DNA of 64,000 nucleotides. Origin: Schizochytrium sp. TIO01 (taxonomy: Eukaryota; Sar; Bigyra; Thraustochytrida; Thraustochytriidae). Below the pieces are notes generated by a model. That model ran no database searches and had not been told where the DNA came from. It saw nothing but the letters and a program-made list of their open reading frames with translations. Shown here piece after piece: positions 32,026-41,202 of this stretch (its first letter is position 1; each line of letters opens with the position of its first letter). A program made the translations under genes and the position numbers. The stretch is taken from NCBI GenBank assembly GCA_004764695.1, contig SMSO01000014.1, positions 2,059,148-2,123,147 on the forward strand. The letters run 5' to 3'.

Positions 32026-35000
32026 TTACAAGGCAGCAGAGCTAGAGTCTGGCAACATGGCTAGGGCGCAGCCACGTGTGTGAAACCAGTGGTCATCATA
32101 GAACTTTGCAAGATTCTCAAGAGTCTCGCGGCTATTCTTTGCGAAATGAGCAGTATCAGCCATAGCGAAGACGTTTGCGTCGACCCATGCAGCAGAATCT
32201 CTTGAAGATGAAGGGTGAATGTCCGCCAAGCAGCGCTTCCATGCATCGAGAATCCAGAATAACCAGTAGGAGTTATTTGCAACAGCCTTGCGGTGCCACT
32301 CGGCCAGCTCGCTATGCACAAGGTCTGCGCCAGCAGAGTTTGGTGCTTCAGTTTCTGTAAGTCCTTCGAGCTCTTTGAACACCAACTCCACAACCTCGTC
32401 AGCCACATTGGAGTCACAGGTAAGGCTGACGAACGCAATTCCAAATGGGGAGAGTGAGTTACGTGAATGCTCCACAGCCACAGAGTAAATGAGCTGGCGC
32501 TCCATGCGCAGCACAGTCAAGAGGCGACGCTGAGCAACCTTGCAAGCACATTTAAGGGCTAGATCTTGGCGAACTTCATCCCGCAAATTATTAAAAGGAA
32601 CTTTAAACCCAAAGAGAATCTGTGCTTTGGCCTCCTCTTGGTGGCTCGAGTGGGATCCAACATGTTGAATCCTGTGCACAATACGATCAGTCGGGAATCC
32701 AAGCTTAACCGGGCGGGGAAGTCCAACCTTAGACCATCGCTTACTCGGAGTTCCTGTACGAGACAAAAGTCCACCGAGGTAATATTCCAGCATGGAATTG
32801 CAACGCTTTTCTCTAATCATGGAAAAATCACCGCAGAAAACAAAAGTGAATTCCTTTGCGGGGTCGCGTGTGAATGCATCAGCGAAAAGATCCTCTACCA
32901 TATGGATTTGAGCTGCTTCAAGTGCCTCGGCAGAGAGAGGACGGAGCAGCGGATCTTCATCGCCAAGCATCAACGCGCGGGTAGCCTCACTAAATTTGTA
33001 CTCGGGGCTTGTGCGAGCTGCTGAGGCATGTACACTTTGCAAGGCTAGTTCCTTATAGCGCTCAAATGAACGATCATCCAGAGCAGCCTGACGCGGCGAC
33101 AACCAAGCCACAATCATTTGTAGTAAAAGTTCAAGCTGCTCAGATGTGCATGATCCGCCTAAACCGCGGTGAAACCAATGATGCTGAAAACGGACGGAGC
33201 ATCGGTGCTCAGTCTCCACTTTGCGTAAGCTAAGTTCATCAAGAGAACCAACGCCACTGCTTTCTACAACGGAGCTCAACAACGAATATGCTGCGTCCTC
33301 TTCTTCAGAAATATCAGCAGAGCCACCAAGGGCAAAGGCTTGGAATGAGATGCGACCTGCATTAGCTTCAGGAAAACTCTTGAGACAAATTCGCAGTCCA
33401 TTACTAAGAACTACAGTTCTTGCTTTGGATAGAGGCATATCCACAACCTCAGCGGGCTGAAAAGAATCCACGTCAACGTCGGGATTCCACCTCTCTCCCA
33501 GAAGAGCACGTCCCAGGTCCTCTGCGCTCTCCAAAGGTGGCTTAAAGTTCCATGCTTGTAAGGTGTCATCATTCTGGGCGATTTCGATAGCGCGGTGGAC
33601 AAAGTCTGCAAGCTCAGATTCTGCAAGAAGCTCTCCAACCTGAGGTCCCTGTAGTACCATGACAGCGTAGTGACCTTCCACGGGTGCACCTTCGACCAAA
33701 GCTTTTAAGGTGCGACTAGCAAAAGTTTCCAAATCTTTGCATGTCATGCCCTGTGCGCTAAGCAAGTCAAGAGCAAAATTGGCCTCGTATGTAGGCCTCG
33801 GCTTAGGTGTGCGTTCGCGAAGAGCCATGTACTGTTCAAGTTCATCACTCAGTTGTGAGACAAGGGAGTCACTAGATTGCGGCTTGAGGCGCTCGAGAAA
33901 AACGCGAGCCCACTTGCGCTTGGCGAACTCGAGCTCCTCCACAGAAACACCAAATTTTAGGAGGCGTACAATCTCGCGCAAGAGCCGTGTGATCAGTGTG
34001 GTCAAAGCGCTGCGCCGAGCGCTGGTATCTTCAAGGTTAATATGGTGAATTTGCGCAGAGAGTGATGTACAAGTTGTTGGCGTGTCATGAAGCGCCATTC
34101 GGGTAGCCACGCCTGCGGTCTTCCATGGCCCGCTACTAGAATCGCTCTTCTTGTGCTCGGAGTCGGTAGGCTCGGCCTCGTGCTCCTCGGGTCGAGCACA
34201 TACCTCTCGGAGGCGAGCTTCGAGCACGCTCGTGAAGACTCGCTTGATGACTTCGTTGGAGAGGAAGAATTCCTCGTCAGCCATCTCTTCGTCCTTCATC
34301 TCTTCATACATTTCCGCTGTGAAGACAGTCTCGAGCAGCTCAGCATCGTCAAGGATCAGTGGCAAAGGACGACGCATTGGGAGTCGATGAGGTTCACGTA
34401 CGGCGAGGGGCAAGCTATCGTCGCGAGGTCCGAAAAGTCCTTTGGTCTCGATCTCTTGAAGAAGTCCGTCGGGACCTCCAAGCGCACCGAGGTTTCCGGC
34501 AACCACAAGGCCAAAGTTTTCCGGCCTATAATGCCGACGATAGAATTGGGCCAGCCCCTCTGCTGTGAGGCTTCGAATGGACTTTACAGTGCCAATCGGA
34601 ATGCGGGACCCCACACGGGGCATTGCACGCTCCCAATAATTCTGCTTAATGCGAGCTCCGGACCCTCTCTTCATGCGGTATTCCTCCAAGATTACCTTGC
34701 GCTCCGCCTCAACATCCGCTTCTGAAAAGCGAATGTGCCGAGCCCACTCGTCGAGCACATGCAGCGCGGATCGCAAAGTGTTGGCATCCTTGGCGGCAGT
34801 CTCGGGATCATTTTCTAAGCCTTCAGATACTGGAACATTTAAGATCCACACAGTCTCTGTGAGACCAGTACGAGCGTTGAGATCTGCTCCAAAGGATGAT
34901 CCAAGAGACGCAATGAACTCGTGGAGCTCCTCGTTTTCGAAGGACCTCGTGCCTCGAAATCCGCAGTGCTCCACGAAATGAGCGGCGCCAACCTCATCAT

Positions 35001-35139
35001 CAGTCTCGTCAAGAGAACCAACACGAACTACAAGCCTCAACAGTACGCTCTTTGCGCCGGGATCATCGACATAAGCGACGCTAGCACCGCCCGAGAGGGC
35101 CGCCGTCGCCATGGCTGACGCCGTCGGGTCCTGCTGCAT
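32026..35139 (-). CDS. M16 family zinc metalloprotease (pitrilysin/insulinase-like), full length
   Basis: This 1037-residue protease has the four-domain arrangement of single-chain M16 enzymes, which form a clam-shell chamber and cut small peptides or presequences. The inverted zinc motif HxxEH reads HFVEHCGFRGT (His54, Glu57, His58); the third ligand is one of the glutamates in ERKVILEEYRM, about 100 residues downstream. The domain 1 end (YRRHYRPENFGLVVAGN) is typical. The C-terminal half repeats the fold without a zinc motif (TVVLSNGLRICLK, FTFVFCGDFSM), as expected for the inactive half. The family Met/Ala after HxxEH is Cys59 here. There is no clear signal or transit peptide: the N-terminus is Ala-rich without Arg. 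A second ATG nine codons in (MATAALSGG) has a better context. The closest architecture seems to be the bacterial PqqL/AlbF and pitrilysin type; organelle assignment is not possible. Confidence 0.9.
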   Translation of the reverse strand: MQQDPTASAMATAALSGGASVAYVDDPGAKSVLLRLVVRVGSLDETDDEVGAAHFVEHCGFRGTRSFENEELHEFIASLGSSFGADLNARTGLTETVWILNVPVSEGLENDPETAAKDANTLRSALHVLDEWARHIRFSEADVEAERKVILEEYRMKRGSGARIKQNYWERAMPRVGSRIPIGTVKSIRSLTAEGLAQFYRRHYRPENFGLVVAGNLGALGGPDGLLQEIETKGLFGPRDDSLPLAVREPHRLPMRRPLPLILDDAELLETVFTAEMYEEMKDEEMADEEFFLSNEVIKRVFTSVLEARLREVCARPEEHEAEPTDSEHKKSDSSSGPWKTAGVATRMALHDTPTTCTSLSAQIHHINLEDTSARRSALTTLITRLLREIVRLLKFGVSVEELEFAKRKWARVFLERLKPQSSDSLVSQLSDELEQYMALRERTPKPRPTYEANFALDLLSAQGMTCKDLETFASRTLKALVEGAPVEGHYAVMVLQGPQVGELLAESELADFVHRAIEIAQNDDTLQAWNFKPPLESAEDLGRALLGERWNPDVDVDSFQPAEVVDMPLSKARTVVLSNGLRICLKSFPEANAGRISFQAFALGGSADISEEEDAAYSLLSSVVESSGVGSLDELSLRKVETEHRCSVRFQHHWFHRGLGGSCTSEQLELLLQMIVAWLSPRQAALDDRSFERYKELALQSVHASAARTSPEYKFSEATRALMLGDEDPLLRPLSAEALEAAQIHMVEDLFADAFTRDPAKEFTFVFCGDFSMIREKRCNSMLEYYLGGLLSRTGTPSKRWSKVGLPRPVKLGFPTDRIVHRIQHVGSHSSHQEEAKAQILFGFKVPFNNLRDEVRQDLALKCACKVAQRRLLTVLRMERQLIYSVAVEHSRNSLSPFGIAFVSLTCDSNVADEVVELVFKELEGLTETEAPNSAGADLVHSELAEWHRKAVANNSYWLFWILDAWKRCLADIHPSSSRDSAAWVDANVFAMADTAHFAKNSRETLENLAKFYDDHWFHTRGCALAMLPDSSSAAL

Positions 35140-36405
35140 GGCTAAGGCAGTGATTGACGCAGAGAAACGTCAGGAACAACGTTCAAAGCGCACAATCAAA
35201 TCAAAGTCCAACCGGACTTACCGGGGGTTGTACTAATCGAGCAGAAAGAACTCCACTCGCTGTCGCAGGACGACCTCGCGCCCGCGCAGCAGATGGCTGG
35301 CTTTGCCGCGCGGAAATGTCCTGCAATGCTTACGCTGCTATAACTCACTTGTGATGATCTATAACTCACTTACAAAAATATATGTATCACTTATGATGAC
35401 CTATACCTCACTTGCAAAAAGCTTGGGAAGTGCTTTTTCTTGGGAACAGGAAATTGATTCTTTTCTGCTCCTATTTCTTGTTTTAGTGCTTCCTTTGCTC
35501 TTAGTTTCTGTGAGTCTGCTTTTCTTTTCATAGTCTACCCTATGAGTATCAGTTAGGGGGCACTAGCATTGCTTTATGAGAAAAAGAAGGTTGGCTGAAA
35601 ATATTCTTTCTTGGTTTTTGTTTTTCTCTGTGGATTGTTGATTCGCTTGGAGTTGCAATGAATTGGATAATACCTACACTGATACTAGATTGTTCATTTG
35701 ACTTTGGAGAGAAGATGTAGGCCTGCTGCCGTGAGATGCTCTCGGCAACGAGCTATTGCTTAAGGTGTCGCGAAGACCTTGCTGGCATCGAACGCCCAGA
35801 AATGAAATTCGAGGGGCCTGGTTACTAGCCACCCAATTTCTACCTTAAGGGAGAAGCAGAATTTTGCTTCAGTGAAAGTCCACTTGTTACCAACTAGACT
35901 ACTCAGCGATAATACGCCATGGTAATTATCTGCATTACGATCGCAATCGTCATTACTATCATGATAATACTCTGCCTACCTCATCGTGGCAAAAACCATT
36001 TTCATTTTCTTGGCATCAAGCAGTAAACCTATAAAACTGATGAAACCAGCAGCATAAAATGAGCTCCAAAAGACCATTGAAATTACAGCAGGTGTAACGT
36101 TGAGTTCTAATTGAAAGTGTTTGATTCATATTGTGTGGAGCTATATATTTCTCATGTCCATAGATGGTGGCCTTCACAAATCTAAGTCAATCGAGACAGC
36201 ATCGCAGGAATCAATGGATGACATTGCGTCACCCTAGTGTATAGGGCTACTTAGTGAATTCCTTAGGAAACCCTGGCACATCGCTTCGTCTCCCAAATGG
36301 GATATCGTGTGCCACTGTAAGCGATAAATGTACCAATGCAGTACTTTCAATCGGGCCGAGCTTCATTGACGAACATAACTTTGGGCAGGTAGGTAGGTAG
36401 GTTAG

Positions 36406-36431
36406 TAGGTAGGTACCTAGCTACCTACCTA
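36406..36431. repeat. Perfect 10-bp inverted repeat (TAGGTAGGTA)
   Basis: Arms TAGGTAGGTA and TACCTACCTA flank the six bases CCTAGC. A further TAGG run precedes it from 36387. It would form a stable cruciform or hairpin. No T-run follows, and there is no gene end nearby, so it is not a terminator. Confidence 0.85.
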
Positions 36432-38865
36432 GCACAACATGGAAAGACGCTTGACGAGCTATTTTGCATCATCACATCAAGATGGATTTTAAATTCGAGC
36501 TCAGATGTTCTGGTTTTGTTCGTTATGAGCACGTAGGCGCCTAGCACTGTAGACTAGAAAGCCTTTATAGTGAATGCAAAAAGGGGAAATCTATGCGTAC
36601 TTCCTATCGAATTGGCCATGGAAAATATACGCCATATCTAAGAGCAATCGAATAATTTACGTTGGAAATTGCTACCAAGATCAGTTGCCTTGGCTTTTTT
36701 TAAAGATTGACTACTATTTGGGAATGTCAACACAAATAAAATGTACGGTTGACAAGACTGGGGAGCAGGCAATTTAAGAAGTTGCAATTACCTTTGTCCA
36801 TAAAATCAAAGACTCAAAGCAGCCAAGAGGTTCGAGGGAAATGGCCAATTTTGCAGCCCAAAATAAGGTATGGTGAGGAAACAAACACTGCAGTTCTATT
36901 CTCATGATCAAAGTTTCGGACGGGCTCTTTGACACTATAAATCTTATATTGGAGTTCGATTACTATAGTCGCAATTATGTACACTCATGCTAACTGCAAG
37001 CAGCTTTATACAAACGAGTCCCGTATTACTAATGTCTCAACTCCAAACATTTTTTGAACCTTTCTTTAAGACTCGAGCTAAACTAATCACGTTTGCCCTC
37101 CTTCAAGTATTATAGAATTGCGTTTTGTAGTGATACAGAAGTTCTTCTCATTTGAAAAGGCACAAAACCAAAAAGAATGTTGTGCTAGCACATGTTATCT
37201 TGAGTGGAGTTGCAATGTGTGTCGTCAAACGCAAGTTGAACAGGCTCTATGTCATATCGATACTTCACGATTTAACCCTTGCCCACTGATGAAGAAATTT
37301 ATTCGTCGTCGTCAGGAGCTCTCGTGCTGTTTCAATCTCTTAAATACAGAAATCTCAACCTTCTTCACGCATCGCAGCTGCTCCATTTCACGCCTTGCGT
37401 GGTGTCTCACCTTCGAATCTTCTTCTATAATTCATGGTCTTTATCAGCTTCCCAATTTATGAAGCGACAGCTTGTCTCAACCTCTTCCTCAATTTGTACT
37501 TCTACATCACTGGAAGAAAATCTTCCCCCCTTTCCGAGCAATTCCCTTAAGAGCATAGTGCTATCTGCACAGCCCAAAGTAGAACTTTTGCGGCCCGGGC
37601 CTCTACTACTTCCTGGCTACCACCTCGCCGAAAGCACGGCACGAGCGTGCTACTTTGCTGGCGTGTTCTTCGACTGCTGCTTCTTCTTGAAGTCTCGCTC
37701 ATCATGCAAGATCATTTACATTTGGAAGGAAAGGTAGCCACGGTACCATGTAAGTACTAGAGTAATGCTGGCTAGTTTCAATAAATAGATCCTTAGGAAG
37801 GTAGCCCTAATTCTGCTCGCCGTGGCGCACAACGACTCGAACGAAGTTCACCGCGCGAGAGGCGTTGCGGACTGCAACCATTGGACCTCTTCTTCATCCC
37901 TTGCACAGCAAGTTCCCAGCAGGTCGAGCTTGCCTGTGTCGAGGGCGTACCAAGCGAATTTCCGAGCAGAAAGGGTCGTCGTCATCAGCGCTCCGAGCAT
38001 CTCCACACAGACAAAAGTTCAAGGCCTGGCCTTGGAGCCTTGACCTGCCTGCTTAAGCGAACGAAGTTAAGCCATGTATGTGCGCCTTGAGGAGCAAGCT
38101 TCGAAGCCATGGTCATGGCTGCATGCTGCCGCAGATTAGCATACCTTTTCGCAAATGGGCAAGTTTGCAAATTTGCAATTTTGCAAACCAGCAAGCCAGC
38201 AGTCACCAGTCAGGAACCCATCGAGGAAGCTATCGACGGAGCCATCGACGGAGCTATCGACCGCTCGCTGCTGCGCCCAGCGATGCGAGGTATCGCGAGT
38301 TCTGGGTGTTTGGATCCTCCACCCTTTGCGCACACGTGGCGATGCCGAGAACCACCGGTTCTTCTCCCCTTGGACCTTTGGAGGGTCCTCTCGCGCGAAG
38401 GACGCAGCTAGACGATCGGCGACTGAGGCTGGCTGCATGTGAAGAAGCGCGCTCGAGCACTCCAGAATATCCCAACTCTCTCGCGCCCGTTGCCGATTCG
38501 AGCGCGCTTTGTATCCTCATTCAAGTTGCTTCATGCGCCATTGAGGTATACAACAAAGAAGCGCCTTGAAATCTATTTTCATTTAATTGAGTTGTTCAGG
38601 TAAAACGTGTCTTCTTCTTCTTCTTCACAATCGTCATTCCCTCACCACCACAAAGTGCTTCGGGCGACTGTTCTGAGCCGCAGAATACAGGCTCCAACGC
38701 AGACTGTCTGTCTCTCGAGGCCAGCTTTAAAGTTGATTCCAGTCAGGACTAAGATCAAGATCGAGATTGGGATTGACCCAACTCAAAGTTTAGCGCTTTT
38801 GGCTTTTTGCAATTCCTCTGTCTATCTTTAAACATGCAACGCTTTTGTAAACCATTTTAATTTTC

Positions 38866-38892
38866 AATAATAATAATAATAATAATAATAAT
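38866..38892. repeat. (TAA)n microsatellite
   Basis: About eight TAA triplets are followed by further interrupted TAATAA units up to about 38935. Confidence 0.9.
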
Positions 38893-40077
38893 TTTATTGT
38901 TTTTAATAATGATAACAATAATAGTGATAATAACAATGTTAGATACGTACGTACGACTGATCATGACTCTTAATGTTCCTTTTACGAAACCATTTTTTTA
39001 CTCTGCAAAAGAAAAGAAAGAGAATTAATTGCTTTTATCCCAAGCACTGCTACGCGTGCTTAGGGTTATTCTCTACCAGTCAGTCAGTCAGTCCCCTTCG
39101 TTATTATGAACTCGCTCCTTTCCGCTACCTTAGCTAGCTTGCTTGCTTTCTCTCTCTACATTCTCTCCATTCCCTCTCTCCGCAGACCTTCAGGCAGAGA
39201 AAAGCGCTCTGCTCAGCCGAGGCCTCCGCAAACAAAGATGGGCCGTGCGCGCTCTCGCTACAGAGGCGCGCGCCAGCGGCTCGAACGGACTGCTTTCTCC
39301 CGTTATTGATCCTACTGCTTCTGCCTTTCTTTCTTCTTCACTTGTGCCGTGCTAGTCGCAGTAGTAGTGGTTAGTAGTACGTTTAGAAGGCGTTTCCCAA
39401 AGAAATGCATTTCAAATTGTGTAGTGTAGTGTAGTTCAAGCACAGTTCTCGTTTCCAATTAAACTAAAAAAACTAATCAACCTCAAATCGCTTTTATTTT
39501 ATTTTATTTTATTCCACCTTTTATCATGACGATGAATAAATAAATAATAAAATAATAATAACCAATAATAATAATTATATATATATGTAGAGAGAGAGAA
39601 TCATTTCGATGAAGGATTTTATGTTTTCATCGTTTTATTTTGATCGTTCCCTTCCTTTTTGCTACCTACTCGTAGGCGCAAGTAGCTGGGACCTAAGGGG
39701 AGACTCCCATCGTCATCGCAGGTCCAGGTTTCCCTCGAGCTATTCCAGCCTCGCTCTCGAGACTGTGGCGCTCCGGCGAAGGCCTGCTTACCTGGAAAAA
39801 CTGGCGCAAGTGCAGTCGAGACCTTGGCCTCCTTTTTAGAGGTTCTCGCACCTCCGTTCGACGGCTTCTCCAGCTCGAGTCCTGAGTCTTGATGCTGGAT
39901 CGCGCCGGTTTTAGCGCACTAGAGCTCGCGAGCCTCTGCGCTTGGTCTTATAACACGTAAAAGTACCTTATTTTCTGAAAGATATCGCGGATCACGGTAC
40001 TGCGAATACTAAGAGACTGCGCGGTGCACGTCTCTCAAGGACCACTTATTTTTCCTTCCATTTCACAGTTCAAGTTA

Positions 40078-40119
40078 TTTGTTTGTTTGTTTGTTTGTTT
40101 GTTTGTTTGTTTGTTTGTT
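40078..40119. repeat. (GTTT)10 microsatellite
   Basis: Ten consecutive GTTT units continue into GTTC and GATT variants. Confidence 0.95.
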
Positions 40120-40579
40120 CGTTCGATTGATCGATTGACTGATTTAGACTAACTTCGATTCGTTTGTTGCGGCAATTCGAAGACCGCATTGACTGCAGTA
40201 GACAAGCAAGGGCTCTCTTGATGATCAAGCACGTTTCCACACCTACTTTGAAGAATCCATCGCGTGTATCGATTGATGGGCTCTTCGCAAGCAAGCAAGC
40301 TAGAAGTACCCTATCCTCTACATTAGTAGTCGGGAAAGAAATGAAATGCTGATTGAATGAACGAATAAATGAATGAGTGTCGCAGGTACCGCCTATGCAT
40401 TTTTATATGTAAAGAAATACCCGCAGAAACGTGGACCACGAGTCAGTGAGCCGTTCTCTTGGAGGCCTTTGCTAATCTTGTCGATGAGCTATGCATAGAG
40501 TCTTGCGAAACCAAATCGTCTAGCGGGATAGATCGTGCGTGCTTTCTATTGCTTACTAATTTGTCAATTGTCCAGGTCT

Positions 40580-40638
40580 ATGCATGCATGCATGCATGCA
40601 TTCATTCATTCATTCATTTATTCATTTATTCATTTCTT
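40580..40638. repeat. (CATG)n(CATT)n compound microsatellite
   Basis: CATG units run into CATT and then TTTATTCA units. This is a compound tetranucleotide repeat that mutates by single steps along its length. Confidence 0.9.
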
Positions 40639-41064
40639 TCGACCATTTCTTTCTTACTTGGTTTCTCTCTTTTCTTCAAGGCAATTCAATTTTGTCTTCT
40701 TTTTATGATTTAAAAAATAATAAGAAATTAAAGTAATTAAAGTTTCTCTCTCTCATGATGATGTTTTGGGATAGCTATGGTAATTACAATTCACGAGAAG
40801 AAACATCAGAACCACGTGCGGTCGCAGCACGAGCTCCTCATCGCACGCACGCAAGAGGCCCACGCCGCGACCGCCGCCGCCAAGGAGCTGATACGTGCGA
40901 GGAAGAAACCTTGGGGACGCTGAGATCCCTCTGAGCAGCCTCCAAAGCTCTTTGTGACCGGATCGGGCAACAGCAGCAGCAGCAGCAGCATTGGCGTATA
41001 ACTCATTGTTGCTACGAACGAAAGTAAGGACAGACAAACGATCGAACCTCCTTAGGCATCCAAC

Positions 41065-41073
41065 TTTTTATAG
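41065..41073 (+). promoter_or_regulatory. TATA-like element upstream of the orphan gene
   Basis: The sequence TTTTTATAG lies 130 bp upstream of the ATG at 41203. The spacing would give a leader of about 100 nt. This is inferred from sequence only. Confidence 0.35.
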
Positions 41074-41202
41074 CGAGACGAGCTTACGCCGGCTGAGCGC
41101 ACATAGTTTTGGGACGTGGAGTTAACACGACTTTTGCAATCCTCTCAAGAAGATTACGAGCATAGAACTTGATTGCTTGTCTTAATCAAAATAAACTTGA
41201 AA

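Larger units (their letters stand above)
35140..41202. other. 6.1-kb gene-poor divergent spacer
   Basis: It lies between the 5' ends of the M16 gene (-) and the orphan gene (+). No open frame has a recognisable domain. The left 2.5 kb is AT-rich. A GC-richer block at 37.8-38.6 kb shows several overlapping frames on both strands (up to 163 codons) and three imperfect 12-bp repeats of the atcgacggagcc type near 38228-38262, but no single frame stands out. The right 2.5 kb is dense in microsatellites (TAA, GTTT, CATG/CATT, TATA), listed separately. I saw no transposase or reverse transcriptase motif and no tRNA. Confidence 0.6.

Noticed and set aside
37822-38569. Overlapping frames up to 163 codons in a GC-rich block
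   Set aside because: Open on both strands in several frames, with internal 12-bp repeats and no recognisable protein feature.
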